64,000 nt of DNA from UMGS1002 sp964570825 (GTDB lineage: Bacteria; Bacillota; Clostridia; Oscillospirales; CAG-272). Position numbers and translations under genes: made by a program. Of this stretch, positions 17,542-26,309 are shown one piece after another (position 1 is the first letter of the stretch; the number at the start of each line of letters is the position of its first letter). The DNA lies in assembly GCA_964570825.1 (NCBI GenBank), contig CAZMZJ010000010.1, forward strand, positions 19,447-83,446, written 5' to 3'. Under the pieces are notes generated by a model. The model was given only the letters and a program-made list of their open reading frames with translations. It searched no databases and was not told the DNA's origin.

Positions 17542-17852
17542 TATTGATTATCATTATACACAATTATCTCGTCGGGATTAATGAGATTCAGCTTGCTTTT
17601 TGCAACGCTTTCGATATATTTGTCATCCATCGGCGCGTCATATTCATACTCAAGCGCTCCGATGTCCTCCTTGCAGCTCTCAATGCTGCTTTTGACGACT
17701 GCTTTTTCTTTTTTTATCTCATTATATTCCATTATTTTATTTATAAAAATACCGAGAGAAAGCGCCATCACCGCCGAAAGGACAACTGTTATCAGTAAAT
17801 TAGGCTTAAATCTTGCGGTTTTTCCTTTACCGTTATTTTTCAACTTCCTCAC
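17541..17852 (-). CDS. divIC: Septum formation initiator family protein (DivIC/FtsB-like)
   Basis: A 103-residue bitopic protein: basic N-terminus, one membrane helix (PNLLITVVLSAVMALSLGIFI), then a coiled coil (MEYNEIKKEKAVVKSSIESCKEDI) and the C-terminal YIESVAKSKLNLINPDEIIV typical of the DivIC/FtsB family. It belongs to the division complex at the septum with FtsL and DivIB/FtsQ. It is the last gene of a block with the same order as Bacillus yabO-yabP-yabQ-divIC, which supports the name. Confidence 0.85.
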   Translation of the reverse strand: MRKLKNNGKGKTARFKPNLLITVVLSAVMALSLGIFINKIMEYNEIKKEKAVVKSSIESCKEDIGALEYEYDAPMDDKYIESVAKSKLNLINPDEIIVYNDNQ

Positions 17853-17870
17853 GTCCTTTAATTTTCATTA

Positions 17871-18392
17871 TTACTTTGGATATCCCTGTACTTCAATAAT
17901 GTCAAGTTCTTTTATTTTTCTGATTGTATAACGTTTCATCCTGCGGCGCCTCTCATGCTGCGCAGCTTTATTTAACAGCAAAGAGGCAAAATAAAATACT
18001 TTTCTTACCGGATATATAAGGATGCCAAGAAAAGCAAAAATCAGTTTTACCAGCTGCTCGTTCAATCTGCGCAACAGCCTTCCCAGCGTTCTGCGGCAGC
18101 ATAAAAAGCCTGTAAATAGTCCGGCAAGTGCCAGAAAGCGGAACTGTCCGTCGTTAGTCCAATATACAAAAACCGCTACTATGGCGCCCGCAACGGTAAA
18201 AAATAAAATATCTTTAATAAATATCAGCACAAGCCCTACCGGATTGTCTTTAGCCGGACCGTCGCTACCTTTTTTGCGGTATTTTACAACGCACCCGATA
18301 AATCCGAAACATTCCCATAACAGCTCAAGCGCGGCACCGCAGACAAGCGACAAAAGAAACATCCGTGCAAGAGAAATCGGATCTATTGTCAT
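17871..18392 (-). CDS. yabQ: Spore cortex biosynthesis protein YabQ
   Basis: A 173-residue membrane protein. Three to four helices occupy the first 95 residues (ARMFLLSLVCGAALELLWE, LIFIKDILFFTVAGAIVAVFVY, FLALAGLFTGFLCC), followed by a basic tail (HERRRRMKRYTIRKIKEL). This is the pattern of YabQ, a mother-cell outer-forespore-membrane protein needed for spore cortex. Its start overlaps the end of yabP, so the two are translationally coupled. Confidence 0.87.
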   Translation of the reverse strand: MTIDPISLARMFLLSLVCGAALELLWECFGFIGCVVKYRKKGSDGPAKDNPVGLVLIFIKDILFFTVAGAIVAVFVYWTNDGQFRFLALAGLFTGFLCCRRTLGRLLRRLNEQLVKLIFAFLGILIYPVRKVFYFASLLLNKAAQHERRRRMKRYTIRKIKELDIIEVQGYPK

Positions 18393-18682
18393 CAGTCCTT
18401 ATCCCTTGAAAAAAGGCCCTTGCGGCTTTTTCTGACGCTTTCGGAGTAATAAACAGCACTTATAATTCCGTCAACCGAAATTATGCCTTTATCAGTATCA
18501 AGAACTCCTACCCGCAGGCCTTCGCCTTCAAGCGTCATATCTCCGCAATCTGTCACCAGCATAACCGCTCCGTCGTCAAAGCTTGTGACTTCCTTGACGC
18601 CAGTGATATCTATATGCTTTCTGCACTTAATAATGCACTCATGCGTTTTCTGTGCTTCCGGCTTTTGTCTGTCGATGTTCAT
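18392..18682 (-). CDS. yabP: Sporulation protein YabP
   Basis: A 96-residue YabP/YqfC family protein; typical are ITGVKEVTSFDDGAVMLVTDCGDMTLEGEGLRV and VDGIISAVYYSE. The open frame begins at 18697, but that ATG contains the ribosome binding site; ATG 18682 with GGAGG at 18689-18693 is the real start. It is required with YabQ for cortex formation in Bacillus. A long hairpin just upstream overlaps the ribosome binding site. Confidence 0.9.
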   Translation of the reverse strand: MNIDRQKPEAQKTHECIIKCRKHIDITGVKEVTSFDDGAVMLVTDCGDMTLEGEGLRVGVLDTDKGIISVDGIISAVYYSESVRKSRKGLFSRDKD

Positions 18683-18690
18683 AACGAACC

Positions 18691-18725
18691 TCCGCATATG
18701 TTTATGACAATAAACTATATGCGGA
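18691..18725 (-). promoter_or_regulatory. Hairpin overlapping the yabP ribosome binding site
   Basis: TCCGCATAT (18691-18699) pairs with ATATGCGGA (18717-18725); after a wobble and a one-base bulge, five more pairs close a GACA loop. In the leftward rqcP-yabP transcript this stem includes three bases of the yabP GGAGG. There is no U tract, so it is not a simple terminator. Confidence 0.6.
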
Positions 18726-18736
18726 AGCCCATCTTA

Positions 18737-18979
18737 TTATTCTATAACTTCGTAAAGCCCGGCCGCGTCTGACTTTGCGGCGTGCTCCTTAACGTCGAGA
18801 ACCCTGATCTTAAGCGTTCTCTGACCAAATGTAATTTCGATTATGTCGTTTTCTTTTACATCATACGAAGCCTTGGCGCGCCTTCCGTTGACTGTAACAT
18901 GTTCAGTGTCGCAGGCGTCGTTTGCCACGGTACGTCTTTTTATTATCCTTGAAACTTTTAGAAATTTGTCAAGACGCAT
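18737..18979 (-). CDS. rqcP: S4-domain RNA-binding protein RqcP
   Basis: An 80-residue S4 domain protein starting MRLDKFLKVSRIIKRRTVANDAC, with VTVNGRRAKASYDVKENDIIEI. It corresponds to Bacillus YabO/RqcP, which binds the 50S subunit and helps RqcH add alanine tails to stalled nascent chains. Its ATG overlaps the HU stop codon (TAATG), so it is coupled to HU. The gene order HU/MazG-RqcP-YabP-YabQ-DivIC matches the Bacillus locus. Confidence 0.9.
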   Translation of the reverse strand: MRLDKFLKVSRIIKRRTVANDACDTEHVTVNGRRAKASYDVKENDIIEITFGQRTLKIRVLDVKEHAAKSDAAGLYEVIE

Positions 18980-19251
18980 TATTTGAATGATTTTTTAAGT
19001 GCCTTGCTTGCCGTGAATACCGGATACCTGCTCTCCGGAATCATAACCGTTTCACCGGTCTTAGGATTGCGGCCGGTTCTCGCTCCTCTGGTTTTAGTTT
19101 CAAATGTACCGAAGCCCGACAGCTGCACTTTTGTGCCTTCCTTGATAGATTTTATAATCGAGTTAATTGTTGCATCGACCGCCGCCGCAGCATCCTTCTT
19201 TTTAAGTCCGCCCGCCGCAGCCACTTCATTGATGAGTTGAGCCTTGTTCAT
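18979..19251 (-). CDS. hup: HU family DNA-binding protein
   Basis: A 90-residue histone-like protein. The family signature GFGTFETKTRGARTGRNPKTGE is present, with the helical N-terminus MNKAQLINEVAAAGGLKKKDA. It binds and bends DNA as a dimer in the nucleoid. It has its own promoter about 150 bp upstream and a long leader, then feeds rqcP. Confidence 0.96.
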   Translation of the reverse strand: MNKAQLINEVAAAGGLKKKDAAAAVDATINSIIKSIKEGTKVQLSGFGTFETKTRGARTGRNPKTGETVMIPESRYPVFTASKALKKSFK

Positions 19252-19399
19252 TTTTCTACCTCTTTCGTTTTTATTTTATTAAATAGGTATAAAACCGGGA
19301 ACAAGAAACCGTTTCGACAGCAACTGCCGATCCGTTTTCCGTCGTAAAAAGCCGGATCTCCGGAGTATCGGTGCATCTATTACAGATTATACCGAGTTA

Positions 19400-19428
19400 A
19401 TTATATCATTATTATTCCGTAGATTCAA
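19400..19428 (-). promoter_or_regulatory. SigA-type promoter for hup-rqcP-yabP-yabQ-divIC
   Basis: On the minus strand, TTGAAT (19423-19428), 17-bp spacer, TATAAT (19400-19405). The leader to the HU ATG is about 140 nt and carries a short GC-rich hairpin near 19350. A second TATAAT lies a few bases further on. Confidence 0.65.
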
Positions 19429-19454
19429 TAGTTTTTTTACATTTTTGATAAATA

Positions 19455-20255
19455 TTATTTTATTTTATTCCAAATTTTATCGAGATCGGCGACAGAGATA
19501 TCCTTGATATTTTTTCCTTGCCGAATTGTCTCATTTTCCACCTTTTCGAATCGATTTATGAATTTGTTTGTCGCCCTGTTTAATGCAGCTTCAGGATCCA
19601 CTCCGACCTTGCGCGCAAGGCTAGTGACTGTCAGCAACAAATCGCCTATCTCCTCGTCTATTTTTTGATTATCGCCGGCATCAATTGCCTCCCTGACCTC
19701 ATCCGCCTCTTCATACAGCTTTTCGGTAACAGATTTTACATCCGGAAAGTCAAAACAGGAAGCTCTTTTCCCGACCTTAACCGCCCGCATCAGAGCCGGA
19801 AGCATCGGAGGCACGGCACGCAGCTTTGATGTAACTGTTTCGCGGCTCTTTTCCGCGCTTTTTATCATATCCCAATTTTTTACCACCTGGTCGGACGAAT
19901 TCACGTTGATGTTTCCGAAAACATGCGGATGTCGGTGTATCAGCTTTCGGCATATTTCATCGGTCACGTCGCGAATCATAAAGCTGCCCTTTTCGGCTTC
20001 AATTTGTGTATGAAATACGACCTGAAGCAAAACATCTCCGAGCTCCTCGCGCAAAAGCTCCGGGTTGTCTGTATCAATTGCCTCAATAACTTCGTATGTT
20101 TCTTCAATAAAATCATTGCGTATGCTTTTATGAGTCTGTTCGCGGTCCCACGGGCATCCGCCTTCGCCGCGCAGCACTTCCATAAGCAAGGCAAGGTCGT
20201 CAAATGTGTAATGCTCGGCTCCGAGCAGATATTTTATTTTTTCTTCCCTGTTCAT
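19455..20255 (-). CDS. mazG: Nucleoside triphosphate pyrophosphohydrolase MazG
   Basis: A 266-residue protein with two tandem MazG folds. Each has the acidic metal-binding helix pairs: EETYEVIEAID with EELGDVLLQVVFH in the first, EEADEVREAID with EEIGDLLLTV in the second. CPWDREQTHKS is the usual start of the first domain. It hydrolyses NTPs to NMP and pyrophosphate, removing aberrant nucleotides. It corresponds to the C-terminal part of Bacillus YabN; the methylase half is absent. Its ATG follows the SpoVB-like stop directly. Confidence 0.92.
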   Translation of the reverse strand: MNREEKIKYLLGAEHYTFDDLALLMEVLRGEGGCPWDREQTHKSIRNDFIEETYEVIEAIDTDNPELLREELGDVLLQVVFHTQIEAEKGSFMIRDVTDEICRKLIHRHPHVFGNINVNSSDQVVKNWDMIKSAEKSRETVTSKLRAVPPMLPALMRAVKVGKRASCFDFPDVKSVTEKLYEEADEVREAIDAGDNQKIDEEIGDLLLTVTSLARKVGVDPEAALNRATNKFINRFEKVENETIRQGKNIKDISVADLDKIWNKIK

Positions 20256-21962
20256 TTACGGCTCCTGTTTAGTTGACTTTTTCGTTTTATACAATTTCAA
20301 TGCAATTGTTTTTCCGCCGGGCAGCATTTCAATAAGCTCCTGTGTCGCCGCACCGGTAAAAAATATCATTATGAGGTAGATTGCCGCCGCACCGGCTATT
20401 GCCGGTATTATGCTGAATGTTCCGGCAATCATGTCTGCGGACAGTTTGAAAATCAGCGACGCTCCGCATACCGCTGCTGCCGACGAGGCAGCGGTCGGAA
20501 TGAACGCCTTCCCGAAGCCAGCGGCGGACGGCATGAATTTAGATATAAAATAAATATTGATTATAACGATTGTAAGGTTGCAGATAAATGTGCTGACCGG
20601 CGCTCCGTAAATATTTACATTGGGATTGCTGATAAGCAGGATTTCAGATATAATTTTCACTCCCGCTCCGGCGAGCATTGAAACAATTGTCCTCCCGGCC
20701 CTGCCGCCTGCCTGAAGCGCGGCATTGGTCGTTGTTATAAGGCACGCCGTAACTACTGAAAGCGCAAGAAGCGAGAGCAGCGGCGCCGCGATTCCGACCG
20801 CTTCCGCCTCATCCGGAAATATCAGCCTTATAATCTGTTCCGCAAATACGGAAAGTCCGGCAGATGCCGGAAGCGCGGCAAGCAGCGTAAGTCTGAAAGC
20901 CGAGTCGGCTATCCTGCCGGCTTCAAGGTGATTCCCGTTTTTCAAAGCCGCCGATATAAGCGGAACAGATGTAACGGATACCGGCGCTATAAGAGCAGGA
21001 GTAAGGCTGAAAAGCGGAACCGCTATATTTCCGTAGCAGCTGTAAAGCCTGTTGATCGCAGAAGTGCTGAAGCCCGCAAAAGCGAGGCAGTTCGCAATAA
21101 GCGATGTATCTATAAGCCCTGTCAGACTTATAACGGCGGAACTCAGCGTTATCGGCAGTGCAATTCTAAACAGCCTCGCGGCGATTTCCATCATCGCTTT
21201 GTTTTTTGTCTTATTATCTGCGGCAATGATGTCCCGCCGAACAGCCGCAGTATTTTTATTATCGACCTTAAGCTTTTTCTTAATTTTTCTGTCATATGCA
21301 GCTTTTGCGGCTGCAAGGTAAAGCATTGAAATTCCCACTCCCGCCGTTATTCCCGCGATAGCAAATGCCGCGACAGTCTCGGAATCATAGCCGAGCCGAA
21401 GAGAGTACATAGCGCCGGCAAGTCCCAAAAGCAGTTTTCCGAACGCCTCTATCATCTGCGATACCGCCGTGTGTTTCATTATCTGACGGCCTTGAAAATA
21501 GCCCCTGTATGCTCCTGAAATGCACGACATAATAACCGCCGGTGCAATAGCACAGATGCACCGCCCGGCACCTTCAATATTTATCAGCCGTGCGATACTG
21601 CCCGATGCTGCAAGCATAAATAATGTTCCCGCCGCTCCGATGAAAAGGAACATAAACAAAGCCGCCCTGAAGACAGCATTTATGCCGTTAAATCCTCCGT
21701 CATTTTTAGCTGAGGCTTCCGAAACCATTATTGAAACAGCTGTCGGAAGTCCCGAAGTTGATATGACAAACAGAAAAATATAAATATGGTTTGCGGCAAG
21801 AAAATAAGCCATACCTTCGATGCCGACATATTTAATTAGCGGTATTTTGTAAAACATTCCGACTATTTTAGTTACCGCCGCCGCCGCGGCAAGCACCGCC
21901 GTCCCTGATACGAGTTTTTTTAGCGTTCCTTCAGCCGGACTGTTTCTCATATGATACTGCAC
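20256..21962 (-). CDS. SpoVB/YabM-type polysaccharide flippase (MOP family)
   Basis: A 568-residue membrane protein with about 14 helices. The N-terminal GTAVLAAAAAVTKIVGMFYKIPLIKYVGIEGMAYF-type region (given here in part) and ISTSGLPTAVSIMVSEASA are typical of the SpoVB/YabM/MurJ-related lipid-linked oligosaccharide flippases. SpoVB is needed for spore cortex synthesis; YabM sits at this spot in Bacillus, next to YabN/MazG. I cannot separate the two roles by sequence. The start may be GTG 21962 or ATG 21950; neither has a well-spaced binding site. Confidence 0.85.
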   Translation of the reverse strand: MQYHMRNSPAEGTLKKLVSGTAVLAAAAAVTKIVGMFYKIPLIKYVGIEGMAYFLAANHIYIFLFVISTSGLPTAVSIMVSEASAKNDGGFNGINAVFRAALFMFLFIGAAGTLFMLAASGSIARLINIEGAGRCICAIAPAVIMSCISGAYRGYFQGRQIMKHTAVSQMIEAFGKLLLGLAGAMYSLRLGYDSETVAAFAIAGITAGVGISMLYLAAAKAAYDRKIKKKLKVDNKNTAAVRRDIIAADNKTKNKAMMEIAARLFRIALPITLSSAVISLTGLIDTSLIANCLAFAGFSTSAINRLYSCYGNIAVPLFSLTPALIAPVSVTSVPLISAALKNGNHLEAGRIADSAFRLTLLAALPASAGLSVFAEQIIRLIFPDEAEAVGIAAPLLSLLALSVVTACLITTTNAALQAGGRAGRTIVSMLAGAGVKIISEILLISNPNVNIYGAPVSTFICNLTIVIINIYFISKFMPSAAGFGKAFIPTAASSAAAVCGASLIFKLSADMIAGTFSIIPAIAGAAAIYLIMIFFTGAATQELIEMLPGGKTIALKLYKTKKSTKQEP

Positions 21963-21992
21963 ACTCCCGGGGCAAATATAATATATATGCTT

Positions 21993-23279
21993 TTATCCGA
22001 ACATCTTTGATACCGCATGTTTAACATTAAATTTCACACGCTCGATATCAATAGATTTATACTCACCTTTCTCGTATAATATTACCCCGTCGCACATTGT
22101 CATGAACACATTTGCCCTGTCCGCACTGTAAACTATTGAGGAATACGGATCGAAGGACGGTATGGTATTGACAGTGTCAAGATCAATCAGCACCGCATCG
22201 GCTCTTGAGCCGGCCGCGATCCTGCCGCAGTCTTCTCTCCCCTGAGCCGCCGCGCCGTTTGATGTTGCACATTTAAGCATCTCGCCGGCCTGCGTCTCTG
22301 TCGCGTCGCGGGATATGCCCTTGTGAAGCAGCGCGGCAAGCTGCATTTCTCTAATCATGTTTAAGCTGTTGTTTGACGCAGCACCGTCGGTACCGAGCGA
22401 AATCATAATTCCGCTTTCGGTTAATTTTCTGTATGGCATCACGCCGCTGCCGAGCTTTAGATTGCTTGCGGGATTGTGAGACACCGCGACATGCTTTTCT
22501 GCAAGCAGTCTTATATCTCCGTCGCTAAGCCATACGCAGTGAGCCGCCGTGACCGGAACCTCAAATACTCCGGCTTCATTGAAAAATTCCGCCGGCGTAA
22601 CCCCGTGTTTGGAGATGCATTCTTCGTGCTCCTTTTGGGTTTCAGACAGATGTAACTGTATGCGGATGCCGTTTTCACGGCAGTATTCAGCGACATGGCG
22701 GCACGCCCTTTTAACATTCGTATATTCTGCGTGAAGAGCCATATCAATTTTAAGTCTGCCGTTCTCGGCGCCGTTGTATGTGCGGTAAAGCGACACCGCC
22801 TCGGCAAATCTTCTATCGGATTTCATATCGATGTTTTCATCGAAAGAAACCAGCCCGCGCGCCAGATTTGCCTTGACCCCGCTCTCGATTACTGCTTTTG
22901 CAGTCGCATCCTCAAACATATACATATCCGAGAAGGAAACGCAGCCCGAACTTAACATTTCGGCTATAGCGGCGAGCGACCCCCAGTATACGCTTTCTTG
23001 AGTCAGCTTGTCCTCCGCCGGAAAAATCTTTTCATTAAGCCAGCGGAAAAGCGGCAGGTCGTCGCCGATGCCTCGGAAAAGCGTCATAGCGGCATGACAG
23101 TGCGTATTATAAAAAGCCGGAATAAGGAGTTTGCCGCAGCAGTCAACGACGCGGTCGAACGCTCCCTCCGGTCTCTTTTTTCCCGCGTAAGTGAAGAAAG
23201 CACCGTCAGCCAAAACATACGAGCTGCCGGAAGACCCGTACTCCGGCAGCAGTGTTGCGTTTTCAAATAGCGTCTTCAT
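21993..23279 (-). CDS. mtaD: Amidohydrolase, MTA/SAH deaminase type
   Basis: A 428-residue metal-dependent hydrolase. It has the zinc motif NTHCHAAMTLFRG, HLSETQKEHEEC, AAHCVW, SHNPASNLKLGSG and SLGTDGAASNN, the pattern of 5'-methylthioadenosine/S-adenosylhomocysteine deaminases of the TrzN/AtzB group. Related enzymes deaminate other compounds, so the substrate is a family-level inference. The ATG at 23279 overlaps the stop of the nucleoside kinase by one base. Confidence 0.83.
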   Translation of the reverse strand: MKTLFENATLLPEYGSSGSSYVLADGAFFTYAGKKRPEGAFDRVVDCCGKLLIPAFYNTHCHAAMTLFRGIGDDLPLFRWLNEKIFPAEDKLTQESVYWGSLAAIAEMLSSGCVSFSDMYMFEDATAKAVIESGVKANLARGLVSFDENIDMKSDRRFAEAVSLYRTYNGAENGRLKIDMALHAEYTNVKRACRHVAEYCRENGIRIQLHLSETQKEHEECISKHGVTPAEFFNEAGVFEVPVTAAHCVWLSDGDIRLLAEKHVAVSHNPASNLKLGSGVMPYRKLTESGIMISLGTDGAASNNSLNMIREMQLAALLHKGISRDATETQAGEMLKCATSNGAAAQGREDCGRIAAGSRADAVLIDLDTVNTIPSFDPYSSIVYSADRANVFMTMCDGVILYEKGEYKSIDIERVKFNVKHAVSKMFG

Positions 23280-24199
23280 CACTTTGTTTTCTTTATAAAC
23301 TCATAGCAGAGCGAATCGTCCGAAATATAGGATTCCGGGACAGCCTCTATCCCGTTTATTTTTTCGAGCATCCTTAAGGCTTCCGGGTAATATTTGTTAT
23401 CCGAAGGTACTTTTCTCAAAATATTGTCAAGGTACGGTTTCAGCAGATTGATTTCAAACGGCAGCGCTGAGTTTATAAAATAATCGCAGTCTACCGCATA
23501 GGGGAAGATGTTCAGCTCCTCGTTTGCACGCACGCTCTCCCAAAGGTAAAGTGTAAATTCGGGCGACGCGCCGCGGAAGTTGAAATCGCGAACAAGCCTG
23601 CGGATAAGCCTGATTTCATCGGGCTGGAACACAGTCCCACCGACGTCGATAGCGCTTTCAACGCTGATATAAACGCTCTTGTAAATATAGTGGCGGAAAA
23701 GTTCTGTGACCTTCGGATAAATCGCCTGAATGCCCTCGAATATAAACAGATCGTTTTTATCGGAATCAATCGTCCGGTATCCCGAACGCTTGCCGGAAAT
23801 AAAATCAAATTCCGGAACCAGCGTCGGCTCGTCGGTAAAAACCTGAGCGACGCATCTTTCAAGTTCCTCAAAATCGATCGTATCCTCTGAATCGTAGTCG
23901 ATCGTAATATTAGGATCAGCCGCAGCCCTTGCCTCAAGCACCGCGCGGTCAAGATAGAAGTCGTCGATCGACACCACATAAACCTTTTTTCCGAACTCCG
24001 AAAGATATTTGATAAGCTTTGACGCCGCGGTTGTCTTGCCTGAACATGTTGGGCCCGACAGGCTTATGAGCCTTAAATTTTTAGTCTGGCATACCTTTTC
24101 GACGGCTGAGGCAAGTCTTTCCTCAAAATCCGCCTCGCATTTCGATACAAATTGCCGAGCGTCATCTTCGCCTGAAAATTTTTTCTTTGATTTCATCAT
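23279..24199 (-). CDS. Uridine kinase-like nucleoside kinase
   Basis: A 306-residue P-loop kinase: GPTCSGKTTAASKL (Walker A), VVSIDDFYLDR (base/metal site), FEGIQAIYP and an RLIRRLVRDFNFRG lid. The frame is open to 24247, but ATG 24199 has GGGAG eight bases upstream and gives the natural N-terminus MMKSKKKF. It phosphorylates uridine or a related nucleoside. It lacks the TGS/ThrRS-like N-terminal domain often fused to such kinases in Clostridia. It is the promoter-proximal gene of the pair with mtaD. Confidence 0.8.
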   Translation of the reverse strand: MMKSKKKFSGEDDARQFVSKCEADFEERLASAVEKVCQTKNLRLISLSGPTCSGKTTAASKLIKYLSEFGKKVYVVSIDDFYLDRAVLEARAAADPNITIDYDSEDTIDFEELERCVAQVFTDEPTLVPEFDFISGKRSGYRTIDSDKNDLFIFEGIQAIYPKVTELFRHYIYKSVYISVESAIDVGGTVFQPDEIRLIRRLVRDFNFRGASPEFTLYLWESVRANEELNIFPYAVDCDYFINSALPFEINLLKPYLDNILRKVPSDNKYYPEALRMLEKINGIEAVPESYISDDSLCYEFIKKTK

Positions 24200-24300
24200 A
24201 AATAACTCCCATGCCGCATCCGGCGGCTGATTATTTAAGCGCCGCATCCATCTGACCGGAATCGGCGCAAAGTTGTAATTATATATTATTCTGTCCGGCT

Positions 24301-25797
24301 TCAGTTAGGCAATATATATTTGCTGTAAAATTCGCCGATTTTCCGATTCATTTCTGCACGCCTGTCGTCGGCAAGGTATTCGTACGGATATTTCGGATTA
24401 AAAAGCCTTGTCAAATAAGACTTGCCGCCTTCCGTTGCGTTGTAGCATACGAGCTTCGTCACCGCTCCTGCGCCCGCGGCGAATATCGAGTGAACCTCCT
24501 CCATCATATAGATATTGTAACGCCCCTCAAAGCCTTCGAGCGAAAAGCCGACGTTCTCGAAATTTCCGACGGTATTCTTCTGACGGTACATATAGTATGG
24601 CTTATAACCCGACTGAATTGATTTTATTTGCGAGTAATCCACGCACTTGCCGGCGTCACCCCCGTTTCTTGAATAAACGTTGCTTCCCTGCCGCAGTATC
24701 TCGGCGGCTTTCTTTATGCAGAACGTATGTACAGTCAGATTTTCCGGTCTTAGCGCAATAATTCTGTCATAGCTTTCCGAAAATGTCAGAAAATTATCCC
24801 CCGGAAGTCCTGCGATAAGATCAGTGTTGATGCATGCGATGCCGGATTCCCTTGCGATATTGTATGCCCTATAGAAATCCTCTGCCGTATGCGCGCGCCC
24901 TATTTTCGTCAGAATACCGTTGTTCAGGGTCTGCGGATTGACGCTTATGCGGCTTACGCCGCCCTCTGCCGCCACCCTCAGCTTTTCCGCATCTATTGTA
25001 TCCGGCCGTCCCGCCTCGAGTGTGTATTCCTCAAGCTTTGTAACATCAGTGCATTCCGCAACAGTTCCAAGCAGTCTTTTCATCTGTTCCGTGTTAAGAA
25101 TAGTCGGAGTGCCGCCGCCGATATAAACGGTCTTAACGTTCAGTCCCAGCTCGTTAATCTGGCCAAACATTGATTTAATTTCAACACTCAGCCGGTCTAA
25201 ATACTCTGGGATAAGCGACAGCAGCTTTTGAGAGGAGTACGAAACAAACGAGCAGTACGAGCAGCGCGTCGGGCAGAACGGTATCGAAATATAAACACTG
25301 CAGTCACGCTTGTTAGGAATTCCGATTATCTTTTTTTCGTTTACCGCAACATCCGCTGCGAGCGCCGACTTTTTCGGTATCACAAAATACTCGGTTGTCA
25401 TTATTTTCTTTACCTTTGTCTTGCTTATCCCGCGCATCAGCAATTCTGTCGCGACCTTGGACGGCCGCACACCGGTCAGCATACCCCACGACGGGCGGTA
25501 ACCGGTAAGCTCGCCGGCGGCAGCAAGCACGGCGGCTCCGGCTGCTATTTTTGCTGCTTTTTCTTTATCCTCGCCATCGGCATACTGTTCAAATTTTTTC
25601 GACGAGCATATTCTGCCCTCATGCCTTAACTCGGCGTAAGCATAAACGCCGTTCTCAGCGGGTGTAATTTTAAGCTCGAGCACTGGGTTGTCGCAGCTTT
25701 CGGTTTCACTTTCCCCGAATTTTGATCCCGGGAAAAAAATCATGCAGAGAGTCTGCACATAGTATTTATTTATTTCTCCGCTGACAATCAGTTTCAT
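24301..25797 (-). CDS. hemZ: Coproporphyrinogen dehydrogenase-type radical SAM protein HemZ
   Basis: A 498-residue HemN-like radical SAM protein. After a 165-residue N-terminal extension typical of HemZ comes the cluster motif CPTRCSYC, then VYIGGGTPTIL, RISVNPQTLNNGIL and NTDLIAGLPGD. HemZ resembles oxygen-independent coproporphyrinogen III oxidase, but its true substrate in Clostridia is not settled. Its ATG overlaps the dtd stop by four bases (ATGA). Confidence 0.9.
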   Translation of the reverse strand: MKLIVSGEINKYYVQTLCMIFFPGSKFGESETESCDNPVLELKITPAENGVYAYAELRHEGRICSSKKFEQYADGEDKEKAAKIAAGAAVLAAAGELTGYRPSWGMLTGVRPSKVATELLMRGISKTKVKKIMTTEYFVIPKKSALAADVAVNEKKIIGIPNKRDCSVYISIPFCPTRCSYCSFVSYSSQKLLSLIPEYLDRLSVEIKSMFGQINELGLNVKTVYIGGGTPTILNTEQMKRLLGTVAECTDVTKLEEYTLEAGRPDTIDAEKLRVAAEGGVSRISVNPQTLNNGILTKIGRAHTAEDFYRAYNIARESGIACINTDLIAGLPGDNFLTFSESYDRIIALRPENLTVHTFCIKKAAEILRQGSNVYSRNGGDAGKCVDYSQIKSIQSGYKPYYMYRQKNTVGNFENVGFSLEGFEGRYNIYMMEEVHSIFAAGAGAVTKLVCYNATEGGKSYLTRLFNPKYPYEYLADDRRAEMNRKIGEFYSKYILPN

Positions 25798-26267
25798 TCA
25801 ACTAATTTTCCTCCCGGCGTTTTTAGGACATCGCTGTCCATTACGATTGTTACCGGACCGTCGCAGGTAATATCAATTTCCATGTGCGCGCCGAACTTAC
25901 CGGTTCCGACATGCCCGAGTTCTGTGCCGAGCAGGCTGATAAAGTACTCGTAAAGCTCACGCGCCCGTTCCGGTGGTGCAGATCGCAGATAATCGGGACG
26001 GTTTCCGTGACGGTAGTCGGCCATAAGAGTAAAGTTTGATATCACCAGTGCATCTCCTCCGGTATCTTTCACAGAAAGATTCATCTTCCCGGCATCGTCG
26101 CTGAAAATCCGCAGCTTAACAATTTTTGCCGCCAGAAGCCGCGCGTCCTCCTCCGTGTCTGTTTTCGAGACGCCGAGCAGTATCATAAGCCCCCGACCGG
26201 CGCATCCCGAAATTTCGCCGTCCGCCGTGACGCTTCCTCTTAAAATTCTCTGGATTACTGCTGTCAT
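25794..26267 (-). CDS. dtd: D-aminoacyl-tRNA deacylase
   Basis: A 157-residue protein starting MTAVIQRILRGSVTADG. The frame opens at 26288 but GGAAG precedes ATG 26267 and that start fits the family. Motifs: SNFTLMADYRHGNRP (family SQFTL) and the DGPVT of the Gly-cisPro substrate pocket (usually NGPVT). It removes D-amino acids and glycine from mischarged tRNA. It is translationally coupled to hemZ. Confidence 0.93.
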   Translation of the reverse strand: MTAVIQRILRGSVTADGEISGCAGRGLMILLGVSKTDTEEDARLLAAKIVKLRIFSDDAGKMNLSVKDTGGDALVISNFTLMADYRHGNRPDYLRSAPPERARELYEYFISLLGTELGHVGTGKFGAHMEIDITCDGPVTIVMDSDVLKTPGGKLVE

Positions 26268-26309
26268 TATTTGCACTTCCTTTATCAAAATGTAGCATGC
26301 CGATCCGTG

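Noticed and set aside
18022..18435. 137-codon rightward frame over yabQ
   Set aside because: It is the antisense of yabQ and part of yabP; composition is shadow-like.
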